Below are positions 55,046-63,110 of a stretch of 63,110 bases of DNA, in pieces; within the stretch, counting starts at the first letter, position 1; each line of letters begins with the position of its first letter. A model generated the notes under the pieces. It did not search any database. It had not been told where the DNA came from and saw nothing but the letters and a program-made list of their open reading frames with translations. A program made the translations under genes and the position numbers. The stretch is from the NCBI GenBank assembly GCA_030950085.1, contig JAUZRW010000027.1, positions 1 through 63,110 of the forward strand, written 5' to 3'. The DNA is from Anaerolineae bacterium (GTDB taxonomy: Bacteria > Chloroflexota > Anaerolineae > Aggregatilineales > Phototrophicaceae).

Positions 55046-55057
55046 TAGCAATGTTGG

Positions 55058-55080
55058 GGGCGGAGAAACTTCGCCCTCTT
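55058..55080 (+). terminator. terminator-like hairpin after mdh
   Basis: GGGCGGAG and CTTCGCCC form an 8-bp stem (one G-U) around AAA, followed by TCTTC, a weak T run. Confidence 0.5.
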
Positions 55081-55084
55081 CACT

Positions 55085-55108
55085 AATGATGTCGCAAATG
55101 ATGTCGCA
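55085..55108 (+). repeat. 12-base tandem duplication
   Basis: AATGATGTCGCA occurs twice with no gap, between mdh and the metallophosphoesterase gene. It is probably a replication slip. Confidence 0.7.
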
Positions 55109-55191
55109 AAATAACACTCCCTTGCTACTCTCGCCCGTAATTCCCACATATAATAGACATACATATAGCTATTTTCAGTAGAGGCTTTATT

Positions 55192-56178
55192 TTGACACAA
55201 TTTGCGCGTGTGCTTGATTTTGATAGCGGCGTGGCGATGATTGTCACTGATTTACATGGTGAAGGTCACGCCTACGACCAGATAAAATCGACCTTTTTAG
55301 AATTAAGGCGAGAGGGCAAGGCAGACAGGTTGATTCTGTGTGGTGATTTGATTCATGGCTATCGGGAATCATATAATGATGATAGCTTGCGGATGATGCT
55401 TGATGTGATGCGGATGCAGAAAGATTTCGGCAGTGATACGGTGACAATGCTGATGGGCAATCACGAAATGCCGCATGTCTATAACATCACGTTGGAAAAA
55501 GGGCATCATGAATTTACAGCGCGTTTTGAAGAATCGCTATCACAATCTGGTAAGCGCGATGAAGTCTTGGCATTTCTGAAACATTTACCGATTTATGCAC
55601 GAACCAAAGCCGGTGTACTAATTTCTCATGCCGGCGCGACTCCTGCTGTGACGAATGCTGAAAATGCCGAACGTATTTTCACATTTGACCACGAGGCTTT
55701 ATTGATGTTGGCAGAAGATAAACTGCAAAGTAGCTATGATTTAGAAAATCTCAAACAACATAGGCAGTACATTCGTCAAGTGAAAAATTATCTGGCTATT
55801 GATAGTGTTGATGACCCCCGTTTTCATCACTTGCTGCGTGGGCAAATCATCAGTCAGACGAGCGAAGATTTTTCATTCTTGTGGGATGTTCTATTCGCAA
55901 CCAATGAAAAAGGTTGGAATATTGGCGGTTACAATGTGATTGCTGAGGCATTTCTGAAAGCGATTTCTGACCATAGCTCGTATCAGCAAAAGGTTGTCGT
56001 AGCAGGGCATATTGCTGTAAAAGGTGGGCATCAATTAGTTGGCGATTGGCATTTGCGGCTTGCGACTTATGCCCATGCCAGTCCTCATAACGATGGAGAA
56101 TATCTCTTGCTGGATTGTGCCAAGCCAATAGAAAAGGTCGCAGACCTTGTGGCATGTCTGCGACCTACATTTGGCTAG
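55192..56178 (+). CDS. calcineurin-like metallophosphoesterase
   Basis: The 328-residue protein has the two-metal phosphoesterase fingerprint: TDLHGEGHAY (D, H), LCGDLIHGYRES (GD), LMGNHEMPHV (GNH) and later SHAG and AGHIAVKGGHQ. Enzymes of this fold hydrolyse phosphomono- or diesters; the substrate is unknown, and serine/threonine phosphatase-like activity is possible. No signal peptide is present. The TTG start has GAGG seven bases upstream. It is convergent with the PspC gene. Confidence 0.85.
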   Translation: MTQFARVLDFDSGVAMIVTDLHGEGHAYDQIKSTFLELRREGKADRLILCGDLIHGYRESYNDDSLRMMLDVMRMQKDFGSDTVTMLMGNHEMPHVYNITLEKGHHEFTARFEESLSQSGKRDEVLAFLKHLPIYARTKAGVLISHAGATPAVTNAENAERIFTFDHEALLMLAEDKLQSSYDLENLKQHRQYIRQVKNYLAIDSVDDPRFHHLLRGQIISQTSEDFSFLWDVLFATNEKGWNIGGYNVIAEAFLKAISDHSSYQQKVVVAGHIAVKGGHQLVGDWHLRLATYAHASPHNDGEYLLLDCAKPIEKVADLVACLRPTFG

Positions 56179-56193
56179 TTGCTGAATAGTTGT

Positions 56194-56433
56194 TTAGATA
56201 ACTTCGCCATTCTTGCGCTTACCTTGCTCAAATTCATCATAGCGCGGGGCATCTGGCATGACTAATCCTAATATCAGATAGAGCAGTAAGCCGGGTCCAC
56301 CTGCTAGTGTTAGGACGACGAAAAGGATGCGAACTAGCGTTGGGTCAACCTCAAAGTATTCAGCTAATCCGCCGCAAACACCCCAAACACGCTTATCAGT
56401 ATTGGATTTGTATAGTCGTTTTGTGTCAATCAT
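56194..56433 (-). CDS. PspC-domain membrane protein
   Basis: The 79-residue protein is a minimal PspC: KRLYKSNTDKRVWGVCGGLAEYFEVDPTLVRILFV followed by a single hydrophobic hairpin. Family members act in envelope-stress sensing with a DNA-binding PspB/PspA partner in other bacteria, but no psp partner is here. GGAG lies before the ATG. It stands alone. Confidence 0.88.
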   Translation of the reverse strand: MIDTKRLYKSNTDKRVWGVCGGLAEYFEVDPTLVRILFVVLTLAGGPGLLLYLILGLVMPDAPRYDEFEQGKRKNGEVI

Positions 56434-56530
56434 TATTTATTTTCTCCTATTTGTCCGATTGAACTTCTTACTAACTTATACGCGAGAAAAAATAGTTGGT
56501 TGTGAAATTTTGAGTGCTTTTATGAGATTT

Positions 56531-57067
56531 TTATGAATGGCTGCGCTGCCAGTCGTCGACTTGTGCGGAAACAGCATCCAAGACATTGTAGATAATGGGG
56601 CATTTCCCTGCACCCTCTAACATCCAATTCAGCATCCAACGAAAATCTGGTGTAAACTGTGGATATAAGCGACAGGCTTCGGGACGTTGTGCATAGACTG
56701 AACACCGTTTCCCACTGAGGAAGGTACAGGGTTTGTGCTTGAATGTGCCGATAATATCAGGGTCATCGGAATAGGTTTCAGCATCAACAAAATCGGTTTT
56801 GATACTTTCAACTGATTTCTCTGTTGCGGTAGCGAGGTTCACTATATCGTCATCACCTAATTGTACTGATAGCCCCCGACAGCAATTTGCACATTGCGTA
56901 CAATCTATCGCGGCAACTATCGGCGCAGCAATTGAATCCACTAAAACGTCAATTTTTTCATCACTCAAGTCATCATCATATTGCAATTGATAGCGCAGTA
57001 CATCAAATTCGTCTTTGCGTTGTTCGGCTAAGTGGGCAACAGTTTCAAGGTCGATAATCAGTGTCAT
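56531..57067 (-). CDS. YkgJ-family cysteine-cluster protein
   Basis: The 178-residue protein has the family's cysteine pattern: CTQCANCCRGL (about 56-66) and CTFLSGKRCSVYAQRPEACRLYP (about 113-135), eight Cys able to hold a zinc or iron-sulfur centre. Function of the family is unsettled. It overlaps fmt by ATGA and is therefore co-translated with it. Confidence 0.85.
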   Translation of the reverse strand: MTLIIDLETVAHLAEQRKDEFDVLRYQLQYDDDLSDEKIDVLVDSIAAPIVAAIDCTQCANCCRGLSVQLGDDDIVNLATATEKSVESIKTDFVDAETYSDDPDIIGTFKHKPCTFLSGKRCSVYAQRPEACRLYPQFTPDFRWMLNWMLEGAGKCPIIYNVLDAVSAQVDDWQRSHS

Positions 57068-57999
57068 GATGAGTTTTCGCTTGCTAGGGTTGTTCCAATG
57101 AAATCGCTATAGCCATTGACGAATGACGCAATATTGGTGCGCTTTTTGCCCGATAATTGTACTTCTAGCGGAAAGAAAACACCGTCGCCTGTGCCAATTG
57201 CAACGCGCTCATCAACTTTTGCAACTTCACCTGCTTTCAAATTGCCTGCGCCATTTTCGCCTACATGAATTTTTAATTGTTTACCGCGAAATGTGGTATA
57301 AGTGCCGGGCCATGGCGTAAAGGCACGCACGAGCCGTTCAATACTGGCTGCATCTTGTGACCAATCTATTTCACCTTCTTCTTTTTTGAGTTGTGGTGCA
57401 TGAGTGACACCTTCTTCGGGTTGTGGCTCGGCTTGCAATTCGCCCGAAAGATAGGAAGGTAACGCCTCAAGCAACATTTTTGCACCGATTTCTGCCAGCT
57501 TGTCATGCAATGATTGACCTGTTTCATCAGCTTCTATGGGGATTGCGCCTTTTAGCAACATGGGACCCGTATCTAACCCAGCATCCATTTTCATAATTGT
57601 GACCCCTGCCATATCATCGCCAGCACGGATAGCGGCATGAATCGGGGCAGCACCGCGCCAACGTGGGAGCAGTGAGGCATGAACATTAAGTGAGCCATGC
57701 GTTGGAATATCTAAAACAGTTTGTGGTAATATCTGTCCAAAAGCCGCCACAACGTAGACATCAGGTTGCCACTGCTTCAATTCTTCGATAGCTTCCTTGC
57801 GTCGGAGTTTCTCAGGTTGGAAAATGGGTATATTATGTTTTAAGGCGATTCTTTTTATGGGAGACATACGGACTGTCCCGCCCCGTCCGGCGGGTCTATC
57901 AGGTTGTGTGACGACACCGATAACTTGATGGTGGTCGATGAGTGCTTGTAATGTGGGTACTGCAAAATCGGGTGTTCCCATAAAAACGATTTTTGCCAT
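57064..57999 (-). CDS. fmt: methionyl-tRNA formyltransferase
   Basis: The 311-residue enzyme formylates initiator Met-tRNA with 10-formyl-THF. The N-terminal domain shows FMGTPDFAVPTL and GVVTQPDRPAGRGG; the catalytic triad lies in NVHASLLPRWRGAAPI (Asn, His) and DAGLDTGPML (Asp). The C-terminal OB-like domain contains FTPWPGTYTTF. The ATG with AGGAAAG six bases upstream was chosen over a frame 14 codons longer. def is not adjacent. Confidence 0.95.
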   Translation of the reverse strand: MAKIVFMGTPDFAVPTLQALIDHHQVIGVVTQPDRPAGRGGTVRMSPIKRIALKHNIPIFQPEKLRRKEAIEELKQWQPDVYVVAAFGQILPQTVLDIPTHGSLNVHASLLPRWRGAAPIHAAIRAGDDMAGVTIMKMDAGLDTGPMLLKGAIPIEADETGQSLHDKLAEIGAKMLLEALPSYLSGELQAEPQPEEGVTHAPQLKKEEGEIDWSQDAASIERLVRAFTPWPGTYTTFRGKQLKIHVGENGAGNLKAGEVAKVDERVAIGTGDGVFFPLEVQLSGKKRTNIASFVNGYSDFIGTTLASENSS

Positions 58000-58064
58000 C
58001 AATACTTTCCTATTTTTGCATGTGCGTGGTACTATCAGCATAATCTTAATGGCTAGTCAACTGA

Positions 58065-59795
58065 ATGTCTATGATAATCAAACAATGGGAATTCGCACCA
58101 GCAGCACCGAAATCCCTTCTCAAAAAATATCAGAAGGTCAGTCCAATTCTGGCGCAATTGCTCTACAATCGTGGCTTGCAAACACCCGATGAGGCTTATC
58201 ATTTTTTGTATGATAAAGACTTGTCTATCAACCCCTTTGCTATGAAAGATATGGAAAAAGCAGTTGCTCGTATCCGTAGGGCTATCAAGCAAAATGAAGC
58301 GATTGTGGTCTATGGCGATTTTGATGCTGATGGTGTGACCGCAACGGCTTTGATGATGCAAGTTTTGAAGCGCCTAAATGCCAATGTTCGCGCTTATATT
58401 CCGCATCGTGTGGATGAAGGTTATGGTCTCAATACACCAGCACTCGAAGAATTAGCATCACAAGGCATGAAAGTCGTGATTACTGTCGATTGTGGTATTC
58501 GTTCGGTACAAGAGGTTGAAGATGGCAACGCGGCAGGACTCGATATTATCATCACAGACCATCACTCCACGGGGCCAGAAATCCCACCTGCATTGGCAGT
58601 TGTCAACCCACAACAAGAAGATTGTTCGGGCGATAAAAGCCTTGCCGGTGTCGGGGTAGCGTTTATGGTTGCACGGGGATTATTGCTTGATGCGTGGGAA
58701 AAAAATGGCAAGCAAAAAGCTCATCAAAGGATTTATGCCCAACTGGTTAATGAATTACTCGATTTAGTCGCTATTGGCACAGTTGCTGATATTATGCCGC
58801 TTAATTCTGCTACGAATCGCGCCCTTGTACGACAAGGTTTGGGTGTGATTAATCGGGCGCATCGTCTTGGTTTGCGTGCTTTGATGGATGTTGCTGGTGT
58901 CAAACTTGGACAAGCAACAGCTATGAGCATCGGTTTTGGTTTAGCACCTCGAATTAATGCTGCTGGACGGCTCGAAAGTGCCTTAACTGCTTATGAGATG
59001 CTTTCCGCGGCAGACGTTGAAGAGGCACGCCGCTATGCCGAAGAATTGAATAGCCTCAATCAAGAACGTCAACGCCTGACTGCCGAAGCGCAAGATAGAG
59101 TACGTCAGATGCTTGATGCCAATGATATGAGCAACGCACAACTTATATTTGCTGTTGATGATGAGGTTTCACCCGGCATTGTGGGGCTAGTTGCAGGTCG
59201 TCTCACCGAAGAATTTTTTCGTCCGGCTGTGGTGGTTGAACGCGGTGATGAAGAATGTCATGCGTCTTGTCGTAGTATTCCACAATTTCATATTACACAG
59301 GCATTAGATGAATGTGCCGATTTATTGGTGCGGCACGGGGGTCATGCGATGGCGGCTGGTTTAACTGTATTGCCAGAAAATTTGGACTTATTGCAAGAAC
59401 GCCTGCAAGAAAAAGCGCGTGCTGTACTTGATGGCTTAGAATTATTGCCGACTCTGCATATTGATATGGAAGTTTCAATGCGTGATTTGACGATGGCATT
59501 GGCGCGTGAATTAGACGTACTAGAACCCACAGGTCAAGCGAACAAAAAACCTGTCTTTATGACATCAAATTTGCGTGTAGACGATGTAAAGACGGTTGGT
59601 AATGGCGCTGCCCATTTGAAAGTCAAACTTTCTGCTGATGGTCAACCGCCGATAGACGCGATTGGCTTTCGCTTGGGTGATTGGGCGTATGATATGCCGC
59701 CTGTGATTGATGCCGCTTATCATTTGGAAGTGAACGAATGGCAGGGACGGCGTAATCTACAATTGAATTTACAGGATATTCGACCTTCACAATGA
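58065..59795 (+). CDS. recJ: single-stranded-DNA-specific exonuclease RecJ
   Basis: The 576-residue 5'-3' exonuclease works in recombination and mismatch repair. DHH motifs: VVYGDFDADGVTA, TVDCGIRS and ITDHHSTG; the DHHA1 domain has RHGGHAMAAGLTV, followed by the OB-fold (QANKKPVFMTSNLRV). Length is typical. It diverges from fmt; its end overlaps the next gene by ATGA. No strong ribosome binding site is seen. Confidence 0.95.
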   Translation: MSMIIKQWEFAPAAPKSLLKKYQKVSPILAQLLYNRGLQTPDEAYHFLYDKDLSINPFAMKDMEKAVARIRRAIKQNEAIVVYGDFDADGVTATALMMQVLKRLNANVRAYIPHRVDEGYGLNTPALEELASQGMKVVITVDCGIRSVQEVEDGNAAGLDIIITDHHSTGPEIPPALAVVNPQQEDCSGDKSLAGVGVAFMVARGLLLDAWEKNGKQKAHQRIYAQLVNELLDLVAIGTVADIMPLNSATNRALVRQGLGVINRAHRLGLRALMDVAGVKLGQATAMSIGFGLAPRINAAGRLESALTAYEMLSAADVEEARRYAEELNSLNQERQRLTAEAQDRVRQMLDANDMSNAQLIFAVDDEVSPGIVGLVAGRLTEEFFRPAVVVERGDEECHASCRSIPQFHITQALDECADLLVRHGGHAMAAGLTVLPENLDLLQERLQEKARAVLDGLELLPTLHIDMEVSMRDLTMALARELDVLEPTGQANKKPVFMTSNLRVDDVKTVGNGAAHLKVKLSADGQPPIDAIGFRLGDWAYDMPPVIDAAYHLEVNEWQGRRNLQLNLQDIRPSQ

Positions 59796-61186
59796 AACGT
59801 GTTTTATTGATAACATTAACATTCATACTATTTTCGACGGTTCAGGCGCAAGATGTTTCTGAATACAACCGCTTTGGTGTGGTCGAAGGGTTTTGGTTTC
59901 CAGAGCAAACTTGTGATTTAGGCGTGGGGTGGGAGCGTATTATTTTCGATTGGGCGCAGCATCAACCTACTAGCCCTGATGACTGGCATACACTTAATGT
60001 CGATGACCAATGGTTACAAGCCGCAGATGCTTGTAATCGAGAAGTGGTTGCGCTACTAAAAAATACGCCTGAATGGGCGACTGATGGTTCTGCCGGACAC
60101 GGGCTACCGAATGGCCTCGATTTGGCGTTGGATGACCCGGAAAATTATTGGGCAAATTTCGTGCGCCGCACAGTTGAATATTATGCGAGTCGTGGCGTTA
60201 CGCACTTCATCATTTGGAATGAGCCGGATATTTCATCCGATACCTATGGTTATGAATTTGAGGGCAACTTAGAAGATTATTTTCAAATGCTGCGACTAGC
60301 CTATCTTGTTGCGAAAGAGGCGAATCCGGCGGCGGTGATTCATCTCGCAGGAACGACATATTGGCATGATGTCAATGCAGGTCGTCGCCCCTATATGACA
60401 CGCCTTGTCGAGCGTATCCTGAGCGACCCCGAAGCGGCTGAATATAATTACTACTTTGATGTGCTGAGTTTGCATCTGTACTTCAACACTGATTCAGTCT
60501 ATGACATTGTGCGTGAAATGCGCGAGATGTTGGATAGTAACGGTCTGGAAGATAAGGCTATTTGGATTAACGAAACCAATGCTGCACCCACTGATGACCC
60601 CAACTGGCTTGTTGACCGTCCGGTATTTCAACTCGATTTGCAGAATCAAGCGGCGTTTCTGGTACAATCTGTCGTGTTAGGATTGGCGAGTGGTGCAGAG
60701 CGCATCGCTGTTTATAAATTATATGACCAACAATTGCCAGTGGGCGGCGAGTCGTTTGGGATACTGAGTCCTGCTGATGCTGCACCCCGTCCGGCATTTG
60801 CAACATGGCGTATGATAAGTGAGCGTTTTAATGATGTCGAATCGGCTGCATTTGTTCAAACAGAAACACTCGATGCTGTCCAAATCAATCATGCTACTGG
60901 TCAGCAAACGGTTGTGGCATGGGCGCGAGAAGATATCCCAACAAGCATCGAAGTCCCTACGACGGGCGATAAAGCCTATCGCATTGCCCTGAATGGGACT
61001 ATAACTGTATTGCGTCCTGAAAATGGAGTGTATCGACTATCACTGTCGCCAGCCACTTGTGAAGCGAATGAAGGCTGTTTTTTAGGTGGTGAACCTGTAA
61101 TAATTGTGCAAGCACAGGGCGCTTCAATAATTAACGAAACTTCATTAGATAATGAATCTGTGACCTTAGAATTTGTTCAGGAGTAG
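59792..61186 (+). CDS. secreted glycoside hydrolase-like protein (clan A type barrel)
   Basis: The 464-residue protein has a signal peptide (about 1-19, ending VQAQ) and a TIM-barrel pattern. The acid/base Glu is in FIIWNEPDIS (near 142) and a candidate nucleophile in WINETNAAP (near 260), each at a strand end, as in clan A families (GH39-like). A C-terminal beta domain follows the barrel, with a Cys pair CEANEGC. It is coupled by overlap to recJ, which has no known functional link. Together with the protein at 6.9 kb it gives two such secreted enzymes; substrate unknown. Confidence 0.72.
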   Translation: MKRVLLITLTFILFSTVQAQDVSEYNRFGVVEGFWFPEQTCDLGVGWERIIFDWAQHQPTSPDDWHTLNVDDQWLQAADACNREVVALLKNTPEWATDGSAGHGLPNGLDLALDDPENYWANFVRRTVEYYASRGVTHFIIWNEPDISSDTYGYEFEGNLEDYFQMLRLAYLVAKEANPAAVIHLAGTTYWHDVNAGRRPYMTRLVERILSDPEAAEYNYYFDVLSLHLYFNTDSVYDIVREMREMLDSNGLEDKAIWINETNAAPTDDPNWLVDRPVFQLDLQNQAAFLVQSVVLGLASGAERIAVYKLYDQQLPVGGESFGILSPADAAPRPAFATWRMISERFNDVESAAFVQTETLDAVQINHATGQQTVVAWAREDIPTSIEVPTTGDKAYRIALNGTITVLRPENGVYRLSLSPATCEANEGCFLGGEPVIIVQAQGASIINETSLDNESVTLEFVQE

Positions 61187-61190
61187 AACG

Positions 61191-62264
61191 TTGGCAGAGA
61201 ACGAAACACAATCACCTAAACGCACGCCCGGAGAATTAAAGTTTTCATACGGTGGTCAAGCAGTCATTGAAGGGGTGCTGATGCGCGGCTCAAATGATTT
61301 TGCGATTGCTGTGCGCGACCCTGAGGGGCAAATTGTTGTCCACAAAGAACCGCTTAATAAACATTTGTATCGTGGCTTTTTGGCTAAAACGCCATTTTTG
61401 CGCGGCATTGTCGGTCTATGGGATGCCATGGGCTTAGGGACGAAGGCGCTGATGTGGTCAGCAGATGTGGCACTTGGTGAAGAAGAAGATATATCTTTTG
61501 GCGGCGCAGTTGGTTTTGTCACTGTGGCGGTCTCGTTGCTCATTGGTGTCGGGCTATTTTTCTTGCTGCCAACAACGGCAGCAACGGGTATCGGTAATCT
61601 GTTGGGTTTGACCTCATCTGACACCGATGCCATTGTCGAAGAAGGCGAATCTGAGGGACGGGCTTTTATCTTCTATGAGGCGTTGCCGGTGGGCTGGGAT
61701 GCCACCATTATCAACCTAATTGAATCAGTCATTCAATTAGGTTTACTCGCTGGTTATATTTGGGCAATTTCTCGGCTCGAAGATGTCAAGCGACTGTTTA
61801 GCTATCATGGGGCAGAGCATAAGACAATTAATGCCTATGAAGCGGGGGATGAACTCATACCAGAAGTTGTGGCAAAGTATCCGATTGAACATCCACGTTG
61901 CGGAACAGCATTTCTACTGACAGTTGTTTTTGTGAGTGCGATTGTCTTTTCGTTGATAGGTCGTCCGCCATTTCTCTGGTTGATTATCTCGCGTATTGTA
62001 TTCATTCCGATAATTGCAGGCATTAGCTATGAATTACTGCACTTATCGGCAGCCAATCTGCATCGTCCATGGGTGCGAGTGCTAGTCACGCCTAATCTGA
62101 TGTTGCAACACTTGACCACTCGTGAGCCTGACCTTGATATGTTAGAAGTGGCGATTGTGTCATTTCAGCATGTGTTAGCCTCTGAAGGCATCATCACGCA
62201 AGAAGAGGCGGTTATTCCCGAAGCAAAACCGGAAGCAGGTTACGCGGCTGCGGCTGGCGATTAA
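61191..62264 (+). CDS. DUF1385 integral membrane protein
   Basis: The 357-residue protein fits DUF1385: GGQAVIEGVLMRGSNDFAIAVRDPEGQIVVH at its N-terminus, then TPFLRGIVGLWDAMGLGTKAL, the central YHGAEHKTINAYEAG and HPRCGTAFLL, and about five membrane helices. The family is common in Gram-positives and Chloroflexi, often near prfA, and its function is unknown. The TTG start has AGGAG seven bases upstream, favoured over an in-frame TTG six codons earlier, and lies just after the preceding gene. Confidence 0.9.
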   Translation: MAENETQSPKRTPGELKFSYGGQAVIEGVLMRGSNDFAIAVRDPEGQIVVHKEPLNKHLYRGFLAKTPFLRGIVGLWDAMGLGTKALMWSADVALGEEEDISFGGAVGFVTVAVSLLIGVGLFFLLPTTAATGIGNLLGLTSSDTDAIVEEGESEGRAFIFYEALPVGWDATIINLIESVIQLGLLAGYIWAISRLEDVKRLFSYHGAEHKTINAYEAGDELIPEVVAKYPIEHPRCGTAFLLTVVFVSAIVFSLIGRPPFLWLIISRIVFIPIIAGISYELLHLSAANLHRPWVRVLVTPNLMLQHLTTREPDLDMLEVAIVSFQHVLASEGIITQEEAVIPEAKPEAGYAAAAGD

Positions 62265-62278
62265 CGATTGCATAGTTG

Positions 62279-62303
62279 GGGCAAGATATTTCTCTTGCCC
62301 TTT
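62279..62303. terminator. hairpin between convergent genes (possibly a repeat-family member)
   Basis: GGGCAAGA and TCTTGCCC form a perfect 8-bp stem around TATTTC, followed by TTTACA. It may end the DUF1385 transcript; its stem, internal GATAT and TTACA end also recall the CTACA-ended palindromes. Confidence 0.6.
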
Positions 62304-62306
62304 ACA

Positions 62307-63110
62307 CTATTCCTCGTCTTGAGATGACTCGTTATCCGATGGGGGTGTTTGTAGCTGCTGTTGCAACTTTATAGCCGCCTCATAATCGGGGTGTTCGGCA
62401 TTGTTGAGAACAGGGGCTAATAATGTGAGTGCTTGCTCAACAGAACCGGATGCCGCGTTTTGCTGGGCATTGAGAAACGCCATGTGATACTGTAATGCCT
62501 GAACGAGCGCCGGAAAACGATTATCATCAGGGAAATCATTGGCAGCAATTTTGCTCTGTTCAACTGCCTCCATTACTGCCGCACTTGTATCATTGAATAG
62601 GGCTGGATAGAGTTGGCTATAACTGTGGTCGGCATTAAGGCGCTGATTGACCTTTTGCCGCAAATCGTAGACATCCTCGAATGCCTCTAGCACAAATGGC
62701 GGATAGGTCTCAACCTGACTGAGTAATTCATTGGCTGCATGAGCATCTTCGGTGATTTGTGTGCGAACTTTAGCTAGTGTTTCTGTGGCATTGTTATAAT
62801 ATTCTTCGTAACTTGTAACCATATCTTCGAATTCAGTGAATTGTGTGAGTAACTCATCCAACGACGCATCTTTATTGGCATATTGTGACTTTGCCCCTTG
62901 TGCAATTTGCCGCACACGCGCCATATCTCGTGCATCATGGAAGGCACTATCTGCCTCTTTTAATAGGCTCTTCATCTGGCTGCGTAGAGCCTTAACGACA
63001 GTTTTTCGTGCTGCTTCTAAGCCATCTACCCACTGATAAGTATGATAAGCAGTGGCGTATTCATCCCACGCTCGTAGTGCATCTTCGGGCGCGACTTCAA
63101 TCGCTTTTTG
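62307..63110 (-). CDS. helical protein of unknown function, cut by the right edge (partial)
   Basis: The frame is open from the window edge to its stop, giving at least 267 residues; an ATG at 62975 is internal, because the frame continues upstream for 45 codons (QKAIEVAPEDALRAWDEYATAY). The protein is almost wholly helical, rich in Ala, Glu, Gln and Leu, with TPR-like spacing near its start and end (ALTLLAPVLNNAEHPDYEAAIKL) and a Ser/Glu/Asp tail. No motif allows a function to be assigned. Confidence 0.7.
   Translation of the reverse strand, partial: QKAIEVAPEDALRAWDEYATAYHTYQWVDGLEAARKTVVKALRSQMKSLLKEADSAFHDARDMARVRQIAQGAKSQYANKDASLDELLTQFTEFEDMVTSYEEYYNNATETLAKVRTQITEDAHAANELLSQVETYPPFVLEAFEDVYDLRQKVNQRLNADHSYSQLYPALFNDTSAAVMEAVEQSKIAANDFPDDNRFPALVQALQYHMAFLNAQQNAASGSVEQALTLLAPVLNNAEHPDYEAAIKLQQQLQTPPSDNESSQDEE

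Noticed and set aside
1-63110. CRISPR arrays, insertion sequences, prophage or integrase genes
   Set aside because: No regular spaced repeats, transposase motifs, terminal repeats or phage structural genes were seen.

Overview
The window looks like a chromosomal contig from a Chloroflexota bacterium, most probably of the Anaerolineae side (inference; no rRNA is present). The grounds are several giant polytopic membrane proteins of the YYYxG type (TIGR03662, named for its occurrence in Chloroflexi and Archaea), an Agl23/TIGR03663-type membrane protein, a ROK kinase without zinc cysteines, many GTG/TTG starts and an overall moderate GC content (not computed). Promoters read as classic sigma-70 sites; one upstream of tRNA-Gly is a perfect consensus. 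No phage, insertion sequence, CRISPR array or rRNA operon is visible.

Layout. Positions 1-15.3 kb hold mixed housekeeping and signalling genes: an RNase H-like protein with extra domains, tRNA-Val, an OmpR-type response regulator, a methyltransferase, secreted and membrane hypotheticals, a nucleotidyltransferase-like protein, a secreted glycoside hydrolase-like protein, a CpXC protein, a GAF-PAS histidine kinase, a ROK kinase and MutS. Positions 15.4-20.3 kb carry a TPR protein, gyrA with an unusual leader, bL25, tRNA-Gly and a LysM lipoprotein.

Positions 20.4-42.5 kb are the most striking part: a 22-kb, one-directional, tightly packed set coding for a flippase-like membrane protein, a GT4 glycosyltransferase, a methyltransferase, and five very large GT-C-like membrane proteins (942, 2006, 867, 649 and 1382 residues). 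An ECF sigma factor and its probable anti-sigma partner sit inside it. It reads as an envelope glycan or protein-glycosylation machine that builds, flips and transfers lipid-linked sugars. The 2006-residue protein has a binding-protein-like insertion in its first outer loop, and the 1382-residue protein carries a six-bladed NHL propeller.

Positions 42.5-50.1 kb are the translation operon nusA-rnpM-infB-rbfA-nrnA-truB-ribF, started by a strong promoter followed at once by an attenuator-like hairpin; rimP, normally first in this operon, is missing. Convergent to it is era with two small genes. Positions 52.3-55.0 kb pair ATP-dependent PEP carboxykinase with malate dehydrogenase. The remainder holds a metallophosphoesterase, PspC, a cysteine-cluster protein, fmt, recJ, a second secreted glycoside hydrolase-like protein, a DUF1385 membrane protein and a gene cut by the right edge.

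Between genes there are two kinds of small dispersed repeat: perfect or near-perfect palindromes ending in CTACA, and a 53-nt element present twice, both times just upstream of genes of the glycosylation cluster.
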